Both the position numbers and the translations under genes were made by a program. The notes under the pieces were generated by a model. The model was given only the letters and a program-made list of their open reading frames with translations, did not search any database and was not told the DNA's origin. Below are positions 1-6,200 of a stretch of DNA of 8,094 nucleotides, piece by piece (the stretch's first letter is position 1; the number at the start of each line of letters is the position of its first letter). Origin of the DNA: Candidatus Methylomirabilota bacterium (lineage in GTDB: Bacteria; Methylomirabilota; Methylomirabilia; Methylomirabilales; CSP1-5); the NCBI GenBank assembly GCA_022615475.1, contig JAKEGQ010000037.1:1-8094 (forward strand), given 5' to 3'.

Positions 1-32
1 GGTTGGGGGTTCGAGTCCCTCCTGGCCTGCCA
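1..32 (+). tRNA. 3' end of tRNA-Trp (partial, cut by window edge)
   Basis: The first 32 bases fold as the 3' part of a tRNA. Bases 5-9 (GGGGG) pair with 17-21 (CCCTC, one G-U) around the 7-base T-loop TTCGAGT at 10-16. Bases 22-28 (CTGGCCT) are the 3' strand of the acceptor stem, base 29 is the discriminator G, and 30-32 is an encoded CCA. The anticodon lies outside the window, so identity is inferred. G73, the close likeness to the T-arm of E. coli tRNA-Trp, and the very common order tRNA-Trp, secE, nusG all point to tRNA-Trp. The tRNA call itself is firm; the amino acid is likely but not directly seen. Confidence 0.85.
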
Positions 33-35
33 CGT

Positions 36-60
36 TGGTTCAGGGTTCCCCTCTGAACCA
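36..60 (+). repeat. Hairpin between the tRNA and secE
   Basis: Bases 36-43 (TGGTTCAG) are the exact reverse complement of 53-60 (CTGAACCA). The stem extends inward by a G-U (44/52) and a G-C (45/51) pair, leaving a 5-nt loop at 46-50. No T-tract follows, so it does not look like an intrinsic terminator. It starts 3 nt after the tRNA CCA end and could mark tRNA 3' processing or protect the secE transcript 5' end; both roles are inference. Its right arm is the first unit of the heptamer repeat at 54-81. Confidence 0.7.
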
Positions 61-81
61 CGAACCATGAACTATGAACGA
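54..81 (+). repeat. 7-bp tandem repeat, four units, upstream of secE
   Basis: Four contiguous heptamers of form NGAACNA occupy 54-60, 61-67, 68-74 and 75-81: TGAACCA, CGAACCA, TGAACTA, TGAACGA. The array ends inside the secE SD (GAGG at 80-83). Two reverse-complement-like copies (36-42 exact, 43-49 degenerate) lie in the left arm of the adjoining hairpin, so the whole gap is essentially repeat. The repeat creates two ATG triplets (67 and 74) out of frame with secE. Confidence 0.75.
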
Positions 82-89
82 GGCAAAGG

Positions 90-284
90 ATGCGCGAGTG
101 GGTCGACAAGGCCATCCGATTCTTTAAGGAGGTGCGGGCCGAGCTGGGGAAGGTGAGCTGGCCTTCCCGCAAGGAGGTCATCGGCTCGACCGCTGTGGTG
201 CTCATCTCGGTGTTCATTCTCTCCTTCTTTCTGGGGTTGGTCGACGTGGTGCTTCAGAAGATCATGTCGGCCATCCTGAGGTAA
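90..284 (+). CDS. secE: Preprotein translocase subunit SecE
   Basis: SecE is the small essential subunit of the SecYEG channel in the inner membrane; it clamps the two halves of SecY. The 64-residue product has the family layout: an amphipathic N-terminal helix (about residues 1-18), the conserved turn with V-S-W-P-S-R at about 23-28, then one hydrophobic transmembrane helix (about 31-55). This is the minimal single-span form, unlike the three-span E. coli protein. The ATG at 90 follows GAGG (80-83) at 6 nt, and an in-frame stop at 75-77 rules out a longer protein from nearby. nusG begins 7 nt after the stop, the standard pairing. A perfect SD-like string sits inside the gene at 125-134. Confidence 0.97.
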   Translation: MREWVDKAIRFFKEVRAELGKVSWPSRKEVIGSTAVVLISVFILSFFLGLVDVVLQKIMSAILR

Positions 285-291
285 GGTCCCA

Positions 292-861
292 ATGGTGACG
301 ACCGAACAAAAAGAGCAGACGACCGAGCAAAAAGAGCAACGGTGGTACGTGGTCCACACGTACTCGGGGTTTGAGAGCAAGGTGAAGGCGAGCATCGAGC
401 AGCGAGCGACTGCCCTGGGCTTTGGGGAGAAGATCTCGGAGATTCTGATCCCGACTGAAGATGTGGTGGAGCTCAAGAAGGGGAAGAAGCGGATCGCCTC
501 CCGCAAATTCTTTCCCGGCTATGTCCTGATCCGGATGGAGATGTCGGATGACCTCTGGTACCTGGTGCGCAGCACCCCGAAGGTGACTGGGTTTGTCGGA
601 CCGGGAACCCGACCCACGCCCATCCCCGATTCAGAGGTCGCCCAGATCCGGCAGCAGGTAGAGGAGGGGACGGAGAAACCCCGGCATAAGGTCCAATTCG
701 TGCGAGGCGAGGCGGTCCGTGTCATTGACGGGCCCTTCACGAACTTCACCGGCCTCGTTGACGAGGTCAAGCCGGAGAAGGGGCGCCTCAAGGTGATGGT
801 GAGCATCTTCGGCCGCCCGACCCCGGTGGACCTGGAATTTTTGCAGGTGGAGAGGGTCTAA
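292..861 (+). CDS. nusG: Transcription termination/antitermination factor NusG
   Basis: NusG binds the clamp of RNA polymerase with its N-terminal (NGN) domain and contacts Rho or ribosomal protein S10 with its C-terminal KOW domain. The 189-aa product shows the NGN start R-W-Y-V-V-H-T-Y-S-G-F-E at residues 17-28, the conserved F-F-P-G-Y-V at 73-78, and a KOW domain from about 135 with V-I-D-G-P-F-T-N-F-T-G. Length is near the usual 175-190 and there is no large inserted domain. The first 16 residues precede the conserved domain and are a near-perfect duplication of T-T-E-Q-K-E-Q, lysine/glutamate/glutamine rich and probably disordered. The ATG at 292 has GAGG (278-281) and AAGG (283-286) upstream, both overlapping the end of secE, which suggests translational coupling. 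Confidence 0.97.
   Translation: MVTTEQKEQTTEQKEQRWYVVHTYSGFESKVKASIEQRATALGFGEKISEILIPTEDVVELKKGKKRIASRKFFPGYVLIRMEMSDDLWYLVRSTPKVTGFVGPGTRPTPIPDSEVAQIRQQVEEGTEKPRHKVQFVRGEAVRVIDGPFTNFTGLVDEVKPEKGRLKVMVSIFGRPTPVDLEFLQVERV
298..339 (+). repeat. 21-bp in-frame tandem duplication in nusG
   Basis: Units 298-318 and 319-339 are identical at 19 of 21 positions (differences at the 9th and 21st base, both synonymous). Each encodes Thr-Thr-Glu-Gln-Lys-Glu-Gln. Each also carries a run of five A, unusual in this GC-rich gene. It looks like a recent slippage or duplication event placed just before the NGN domain. Confidence 0.9.
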
Positions 862-882
862 GAGGGCGGTTGCGGAGCGATA

Positions 883-1308
883 ATGGCGAAGAAGGTTGCA
901 GCAGTCGTTAAACTGCAGGTCCCGGCGGGCAAGGCAAATCCGTCTCCGCCGGTGGGCCCAGCGCTCGGCCAGCATGGCGTGAATATCATGGAGTTCTGCA
1001 AGGCCTTCAACACCAAGACCCAGAGTCAGGAGGGCCTGGTGATTCCCGTAGTGATTACCGTCTATGCCGATCGCTCTTTCACTTTTATCACCAAGACCCC
1101 GCCGGCCTCGATCCTCCTGAAGCAAGCGGCGGGGATCGCCCAGGCCTCCAAGGAGCCGAACCGGATCAAGGTCGGGAAGGTGACCCGGGCCCAGGTCGAA
1201 GAGATCGCCAGGACCAAGCTGCCGGACCTCAATGCCAACGGGCTGGAAGCAGCGGTCCGGATCGTGGAGGGGACCGCGCGGAGCATGGGGATCGACATCG
1301 TACCGTAA
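883..1308 (+). CDS. rplK: 50S ribosomal protein L11
   Basis: L11 binds the GTPase-associated region of 23S rRNA (helices 43/44) at the base of the L7/L12 stalk, takes part in factor-dependent GTP hydrolysis, and is required for RelA activation. The 141-aa product is the standard length. The N-terminal domain has the proline-rich signature P-P-V-G-P-A-L-G-Q-H-G-V-N-I at residues 22-35, the surface that thiopeptide antibiotics contact. The C-terminal rRNA-binding domain ends with G-T-A-R-S-M-G-I at 130-137. The ATG at 883 is preceded by GGAG (874-877) at 5 nt. The gap to nusG is 21 nt, too short for an upstream L1-binding leader of the E. coli type. Confidence 0.98.
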   Translation: MAKKVAAVVKLQVPAGKANPSPPVGPALGQHGVNIMEFCKAFNTKTQSQEGLVIPVVITVYADRSFTFITKTPPASILLKQAAGIAQASKEPNRIKVGKVTRAQVEEIARTKLPDLNANGLEAAVRIVEGTARSMGIDIVP

Positions 1309-1312
1309 GGGG

Positions 1313-1389
1313 TGCGGTCAGCGGTCTGCTGTCAGCAGTCGGCCCCAAGAGGGTTCTTGCTGACTGCCGATAGCTGACAGCCGACAGCT
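1313..1389 (+). repeat. Large fold-back made of inverted 7-bp repeats, rplK-rplA gap
   Basis: Left half: four contiguous heptamers of form NGCNGTC at 1313-1340 (TGCGGTC, AGCGGTC, TGCTGTC, AGCAGTC). Right half: four contiguous heptamers of the reverse-complement form GANNGCN at 1362-1389 (GACTGCC, GATAGCT, GACAGCC, GACAGCT). Arms 1320-1343 and 1366-1389 pair at 20 of 24 positions plus one G-U. The apical part has its own 5-bp stem, CAAGA 1346-1350 with TCTTG 1355-1359, around GGGT. No T-tract follows; the rplA SD starts 6 nt downstream. It resembles REP-like or short-tandem-repeat intergenic elements. A role in mRNA stability, or in uncoupling rplA from rplK translation, is inference. Confidence 0.85.
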
Positions 1390-1394
1390 TCGCT

Positions 1395-1401
1395 GGAGGA
1401 G
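1395..1401 (+). promoter_or_regulatory. Ribosome binding site of rplA
   Basis: GGAGGAG lies 2-4 nt before the ATG at 1404, depending on register. It is left unpaired just outside the foot of the large fold-back (ends 1389), so the hairpin does not sequester it directly. Confidence 0.8.
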
Positions 1402-1403
1402 AG

Positions 1404-2114
1404 ATGGCGCGGATGAAGCGATATACCAAGGCGAAGGCGGCGGTGGCCGAGCGGGCGCCGGAACCCGTCGACATCAGGACGGCCATCTCCATGTTGAAAT
1501 CGATGGCCACGGCCAAATTCAACGAGACCATGGAGATGGCGGTGCGTCTCGGCGTAGACCCTCGCAAGGCGGATCAACTGGTGCGGGGGACCGTGGTCCT
1601 TCCCCACGGGACCGGCCAGTCGGTCCGAGTCCTGGTCTTTGCCAAGGGGGAGAAGGAGAAGGAGGCCCGCGAGGCGGGGGCGGATTTCGTCGGCTGCGAA
1701 GACCTGATCGAGAAGATCCAGCAGGGGTGGCTCGAATTTGACCGGGCCATCGCCACCCCGGACGTGATGAGTCAGGTGGGGAAGCTGGGAAAGATCCTGG
1801 GTCCCCGAGGGCTCATGCCCAACCCCAAGACCGGGACGGTCAGCTTTGACATCGCTCGGGCGGTGAAGGAGTTCAAGGGGGGCAAGATCGAGTACCGGGT
1901 GGACAAAGCGGGCATCATCCACGCTCCGTTCGGGAAGGCCTCGTTCTCGGAGGATCAACTGACTGAGAACGCGACCGTTCTCCTCGAGACGGTCATCCGG
2001 GCCAAGCCCCCCACCAGCAAGGGGAAGTACGTGAAGAGCGTTGCCGTCTCGGCGACGATGAGCCCCTCCGTGCGGATCGACGTGGGCACCGTAGGGGGCT
2101 TGGGCAAGGCATAG
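1404..2114 (+). CDS. rplA: 50S ribosomal protein L1
   Basis: L1 binds helices 76-78 of 23S rRNA and forms the mobile L1 stalk that helps release E-site tRNA. In many bacteria it also represses its own mRNA. The 236-aa product matches the family length. Visible signatures are the N-terminal M-A-R-M-K-R-Y, the central L-G-P-R-G-L-M-P-N-P-K-T-G-T-V (residues 132-146), and D-K-A-G-I-I-H-A-P-F-G-K followed by the S-F-x(4)-L-x-E-N region. Domain II sits between two halves of domain I, as usual. The ATG at 1404 has a strong SD. Unlike the common tight rplK-rplA spacing, it lies 95 nt from rplK across a large fold-back, while rplJ follows after only 15 nt. Confidence 0.98.
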   Translation: MARMKRYTKAKAAVAERAPEPVDIRTAISMLKSMATAKFNETMEMAVRLGVDPRKADQLVRGTVVLPHGTGQSVRVLVFAKGEKEKEAREAGADFVGCEDLIEKIQQGWLEFDRAIATPDVMSQVGKLGKILGPRGLMPNPKTGTVSFDIARAVKEFKGGKIEYRVDKAGIIHAPFGKASFSEDQLTENATVLLETVIRAKPPTSKGKYVKSVAVSATMSPSVRIDVGTVGGLGKA

Positions 2115-2118
2115 GAGG
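2113..2118 (+). promoter_or_regulatory. Ribosome binding site of rplJ, overlapping rplA stop
   Basis: AGGAGG overlaps the TAG stop of rplA (2112-2114) and lies 11 nt before the ATG at 2130. It supports the longer rplJ start and suggests coupling with rplA. The alternative ATG at 2160 has only the weaker AAGGG (2148-2152) 7 nt upstream. Confidence 0.6.
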
Positions 2119-2129
2119 CGGCGAAGGGC

Positions 2130-2702
2130 ATGGGTCGTGAAGCGACGAAGGGCGAGGCGATGATCCGCGTATCGGCAAAGCGACAGGCACGCATCGGAGA
2201 GGTGGAACGCCTGGAGGCGAGGCTTCGAAGCGCCAAGAGCTTGATCCTGACCGAGTATCGGGGCCTGACGGTCGCTGAGATCACCGAGCTACGGCGGGCG
2301 CTGCGGGGTGGCTCGGTAGAGTACCACGTGGTAAAGAACAGCCTGACCCAGCGGGCCGCGGACGCGTTGGGGATCCAGGGGCTGGCGCCGTACCTGGTCG
2401 GGCCCACGGCCGTGGCCTTCACCTCCGGTGATCCGGTGGCGGCCGCCAAGATCCTTACCACCTTCTCCAAGAGGACCCCAGTCCTTCGGGTCAAAGCGGG
2501 GCTGGTAGACGGTCGGGTCCTCCCCCGGGAGGAGATCCTGGCCATGGCGGAGTTGCCCCCACGCGAGGTGATGGTGGCCCGCCTGATGGGAATCATGGTA
2601 GCCCCCCTCCGAGGCCTCGGCGCCGTCCTCTCGGGTTCACTCCGCGCCATGCTGGTCGGCCTGGATCAGGTGAGACAGAAGAAAGAGGGGAGCGCTGGTT
2701 GA
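2130..2702 (+). CDS. rplJ: 50S ribosomal protein L10
   Basis: L10 anchors the L7/L12 dimers to the 23S rRNA GTPase-associated region, forming the base of the stalk. The product is 190 aa from the ATG at 2130. The family core is clear: S-L-I-L-T-E-Y-R-G-L-T-V-A-E at residues 37-50, V-E-Y-H-V-V-K-N-S-L soon after, and a C-terminal helix (L-x-G-x-L-R-A-M-L-V-G-L-D-Q-V) that receives L7/L12. Start is uncertain. From ATG 2160 the protein would be 180 aa and its N-terminus would match usual L10 spacing better, while 2130 has the better SD. There is almost no gap before the gene, so the typical structured L10 leader cannot lie between rplA and rplJ. Confidence 0.96.
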   Translation: MGREATKGEAMIRVSAKRQARIGEVERLEARLRSAKSLILTEYRGLTVAEITELRRALRGGSVEYHVVKNSLTQRAADALGIQGLAPYLVGPTAVAFTSGDPVAAAKILTTFSKRTPVLRVKAGLVDGRVLPREEILAMAELPPREVMVARLMGIMVAPLRGLGAVLSGSLRAMLVGLDQVRQKKEGSAG

Positions 2703-2704
2703 AC

Positions 2705-2724
2705 CGGGGGATCAGGATCCCCCG
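2705..2724 (+). promoter_or_regulatory. Perfect GC-rich inverted repeat between rplJ and rplL
   Basis: CGGGGGATC (2705-2713) is the exact reverse complement of GATCCCCCG (2716-2724). As RNA it would form an 8-bp stem with a CAGG tetraloop (2713-2716). It begins 2 nt after the rplJ stop and ends 15 nt before the rplL SD. No U-run follows, so it is not a standard intrinsic terminator. It may stabilise the rplL message or act as a processing site, which would help make more L7/L12 than L10; that role is inference. Confidence 0.7.
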
Positions 2725-2739
2725 CACATCGGGAGCAGA

Positions 2740-2744
2740 GGAGG
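2740..2744 (+). promoter_or_regulatory. Ribosome binding site of rplL
   Basis: GGAGG, within the longer AGAGGAGG at 2737-2744, lies 5 nt before the ATG at 2750. It decides the start: a TTG at 2699 is in frame but has no comparable SD, overlaps rplJ, and would add residues unlike any L7/L12 N-terminus. Confidence 0.85.
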
Positions 2745-2749
2745 ATTCG

Positions 2750-3142
2750 ATGGGGAAGGTAACGGTTCAGGATTTTATTGAATCTATCGACACGTGGACA
2801 GTCCGGGAGCTGCACGAGGCGGTCAAGGCCCTTGAGACAAAGTACGGCATCTCAGCTGCCGCTGTCGCCGCCCCGGTGGCGGTGGCGCCCGGGGCTCCTG
2901 CCTCCGGTGCCCCCGCGGCGGCCGAGGAGAAGACGGAGTTTGCCGTCATCCTCACCGAGGCCGGTGCGAAGAAGATTCAGGTGATCAAAGAAGTCCGGGC
3001 CGTCACCACCCTGGGCCTGAAAGAGGCCAAGGATCTGGTGGACGGCGCACCCAAGCCGGTCAAGGAAGGTATCTCCAAACAGGAGGCGCAAGAGATCAAG
3101 GCCAAGCTCGAGGCGGCGGGTGCCAAGGTCGAGATCAAGTAG
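2750..3142 (+). CDS. rplL: 50S ribosomal protein L7/L12
   Basis: L7/L12 is the multi-copy stalk protein that recruits translation factors and stimulates their GTPase activity. The 130-aa product has three parts. The N-terminal dimerisation/L10-binding domain is residues 1-34. A flexible Ala/Pro/Gly-rich hinge spans about 35-60. The globular C-terminal domain from about 62 carries E-F-A-V-I-L, K-K-I-Q-V-I-K-E-V-R, T-x-L-G-L-K-E-A-K-D-L-V and the terminal A-G-A-K-V-E-I-K. Start at 2750 is set by its SD. The TAG stop is followed at once by an in-frame TGA (3143-3145), a tandem stop fitting a very highly expressed gene. Confidence 0.98.
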   Translation: MGKVTVQDFIESIDTWTVRELHEAVKALETKYGISAAAVAAPVAVAPGAPASGAPAAAEEKTEFAVILTEAGAKKIQVIKEVRAVTTLGLKEAKDLVDGAPKPVKEGISKQEAQEIKAKLEAAGAKVEIK

Positions 3143-3145
3143 TGA

Positions 3146-3204
3146 CGCTTCTCCGACGTCTCGTCGAAGAGCGAATGCCCGGACGGGCTCCTTCGATCGA
3201 GGAG
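3146..3204 (+). promoter_or_regulatory. Hairpin cluster in the rplL-rpoB gap
   Basis: An imperfect stem-loop at 3146-3173 has 11 base pairs, one bulge (3149) and one C-A mismatch, with CGACG/CGTCG at the top around a 3-nt loop. Two small hairpins follow: GCCC/GGGC (3177-3188) and CTCCT/AGGAG (3188-3204, sharing base 3188 so not both complete). In E. coli this gap holds a partial attenuator and an RNase III site, so a similar role is plausible. The only T-run (TTTT 3218-3221) is too far from any stem for an intrinsic terminator. Confidence 0.45.
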
Positions 3205-3226
3205 GGACCTGTGGACGTTTTGCTAT

Positions 3227-3233
3227 GAGGAGG
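3227..3233 (+). promoter_or_regulatory. Ribosome binding site of rpoB
   Basis: GAGGAGG lies 10 nt before the ATG at 3244. A second in-frame ATG at 3259 has GGGAGG (3249-3254) at 4 nt, so a protein five residues shorter is possible. The conserved RpoB sequence starts after both. Confidence 0.65.
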
Positions 3234-3243
3234 AAGAAGTCGA

Positions 3244-6200
3244 ATGGCGGGAGGCAGCATGGCGGTTGCAAAGACCAAGGAACTTGAGCGGCGGATCAGC
3301 TTCGCCAAGTTTCCCGAGATCATCGCCATTCCCAATCTGATCGAGATCCAGCGGGGCTCCTTCCAGCAGTTTCTGCAGCTGGGTCTTGCACCGGATCGGC
3401 GGGAGGAGACGGGGCTTCAGGGGGTTTTCGCCAGCATCTTTCCCATCAGTGATTACGAGGACTCCGCCTCTCTCGAGTTCGTGAAGTACGATTTCGGGGA
3501 CCCCAAGTACACGCCGGAGGAGTGTCGCGAGAAGGGAATGACCTACTCGGTTCCTCTCAAGGTGACCCTGCGCCTGGTGGTGTGGGACAAGTCGGGAGAT
3601 GGAGCGCGCGGCATCCGGGATGTGAAGGAGCAGGAGGTATACCTGGGGGAGATGCCCGTGATGAGCGAGCATGGAACCTTTATCATCAACGGGACCGAGC
3701 GGGTGGTGGTGAGCCAGCTCCATCGATCTCCCGGGGCCTTCTTCGACCACGATCGCGGCAAGACCCATAGTGGGGGAAAGGTCCTCTACAGCGCCCGGCT
3801 CATCCCGAACCGGGGCTCGTGGCTCGAGTTCGAGTTCGACTCGCACGATGTCCTTCACGTCCGGGTCGATCGGCGCCGGAAGTTTCTCGTCACGATTCTG
3901 CTCCGGGCCATCGGGTACGGGTCAAACGAGGAGATCCTGGCGCTCTTCTACGAGCGTGATACGGTCCGCTTCGACGGGAGCCGGGAGGTCGTCTTGGAGG
4001 GGGTGAGTCCCGGGTGGCGGATCACCAAGGACCTGTCAGATCCGAAGAGCAAGGATGTGATCCTGGCGCGGGGGAAGCGGATCACGGGGGCAATCCTCAA
4101 GAGGCTCCAGTCCGCCCGGGTCAAGGAGGTCCCCGTCTACCGGGAGGACCTCGTCGGTCGGATCCTGGCTGTCGATGTGGTCGAGCACGGCACGGGAGAA
4201 GTCCTTGCGGAGTGCGCCCAGCAGATCACCGAAGAGATCCTGGAGCGCTTCGTGAAACGCGGGGTGCAGAAGCTGCACCTCCTTCGGGGCGCCGACGAGC
4301 GCGATGTCTTTGAGATTCGTGAGACCGTCCTTCGGGATCCCACCGGGTCGGAAGAAAGTGCCCTGGTGGAGATCTACCGACGGATGCGCCCGGGCGATCC
4401 TCCCACACTGGAGAGCGCGCGGGTGCTCCTGCAAAACATGTTCTTCAACCCCCGCCGGTACGATCTCTCGAAGGTGGGCCGCTTTAAACTGAAGAGCAAG
4501 CTGGGAACAGAGACGCCCCTCGACGTCCGGATCCTCCAGAAGGAGGATATCGTGGCGTTGATCAAGTACCTCCTCAATCTGAAGCGGGGCGAGGGGCAGG
4601 TGGACGATATCGATCATCTGGGCAACCGCCGGGTCCGCTCAGCGGGGGAGCTGCTCGAGGAACAGTTCCGCATCGGCCTAGCGCGGATGGAGCGCGCGGT
4701 CCGCGAGCGGATGAGCACCCAGGAAGTGGAGACCCTGATGCCCCACGACCTGGTCAATGCGAAGCCGGTGACCGCCGCCCTGAAGGAATTCTTCGGCTCC
4801 TCGCAGCTCTCGCAGTTCATGGATCAGACGAACCCGTTGGCCGAGCTGACCCACAAGCGACGGCTGTCGGCCTTGGGACCAGGCGGACTCTCGCGGGAAC
4901 GGGCCGGGTTTGAGGTACGGGACGTCCACCCGACCCATTGCGGCCGCATGTGCCCCATCGAGACGCCGGAGGGGCCGAACGTCGGCCTGATCTCTTCGCT
5001 TTCCACCTATGCCCGCGTCAACGAGTTCGGCTTCATTGAGACGCCCTACCGGAAGGTCCGTGATGGCCGGGTGTCAGACGAGATCGAGTACCTGACGGCC
5101 GACGTGGATGAAAGGTTTATCATCGCCCAGGCCAACGCCCCCGTCGATGCCCGCGGGCGGTTCGTGAACGATCGGGTGCAGGCCCGCTCGGGCGGCAACT
5201 TCATCATGGCCCCCCGGGAACAGGTGGCCTACATGGATGTGTCTCCCAAGCAGTTGGTGGGGGTCTCGAGCGCCCTGATTCCCTTCCTGGAACATGACGA
5301 CGCCAATCGGGCCCTCATGGGGGCTAATATGCAACGGCAGGCCGTCCCCCTGCTGCGTCCCACCGCCCCGATTGTGGGGACCGGGATGGAGTTGGTGGCG
5401 GCGCAGGACTCCGGGGCGGTGGTGACGGCGCGGCGGTCCGGGGTGGTGGAGTCGGTCTCGGCGAATCGGATTATCATCCGAGTGGACCCCGATCGGGACG
5501 AACAGCTCAAGGTGCCCAACGTTGACATCTATGCCCTGCTCAAATTCGAGCGGAGCAATCAGAATACCTGCGTCAACCAGAGGCCCATCGTGAGTGTGGG
5601 CCAGCGCGTGAAGAAGAGCCAGGTCATTGCCGATGGTCCCGCGACCCAGAGCGGCGAGCTGGCGTTGGGCCAGAACGTGCTGGTCGCCTTCATGCCCTGG
5701 GGTGGCTATAACTTCGAGGACGCGGTCCTGATCAGCGAGCGTTTGGTCAAGGATGACCGGTACACCTCCATCCACATCGAAGAGTTTGAGATCGAGGCGC
5801 GCGATACGAAGCTCGGCAAGGAAGAGATCACCCGGGACATTCCCAACGTGGGGGAGGACGCCCTGAAGGATCTGGACGAGAGCGGCATCGTCCGGATCGG
5901 GGCCGAGGTGAAACCGAGCGATATCCTGGTGGGCAAGGTCACCCCCAAGGGGGAGACGGTGCTGACGCCTGAAGAGCGGCTGCTGCGCGCCATCTTCGGC
6001 GAGAAAGCGGAGGATGTCCGCGACGCCTCCCTCTATGTCCCGCCGGGGATCCAGGGCACCGTGGTCGGGGTGAAGGTCTTTTCGCGGAGGGGCGTGGACA
6101 AGGATGAGCGGGCCAAGTCCATCGAGGATGAAGAGATCGCCCGGCTGCAGAAGGACTTTGACGACGAGATTGCCATTATCGCGAAGGAGCGGGATCGACG

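Noticed and set aside
73..78. TATGAA as a -10 promoter box for secE
   Set aside because: No -35 match at proper spacing, and the start site would leave almost no leader; the triplets belong to the repeat.
36..81. CRISPR-like repeats
   Set aside because: Units are 7 bp and contiguous with no spacers.
67..127. ATG triplets at 67 and 74 as small ORFs before secE
   Set aside because: They arise from the heptamer repeat, are out of frame with secE, lack an SD, and the second gives only 17 codons.
1320..1389. Fold-back after rplK as a Rho-independent terminator
   Set aside because: No T-run follows; the next bases lead straight into the rplA SD.
1332..1958. Antisense open frame opposite rplA (208 codons)
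   Set aside because: Fully explained as a shadow of rplA and the repeat gap; no SD or recognisable domain.
2699..2749. Upstream in-frame TTG start for rplL
   Set aside because: Overlaps rplJ, has no good SD, and adds 17 residues not seen in L7/L12; the ATG at 2750 has a strong SD.
4801..4869. Rifampicin-resistance mutations in rpoB
   Set aside because: D527, H537, R540 and S542 match the sensitive form; the T529 and A533 differences look like ordinary lineage variation rather than resistance changes.
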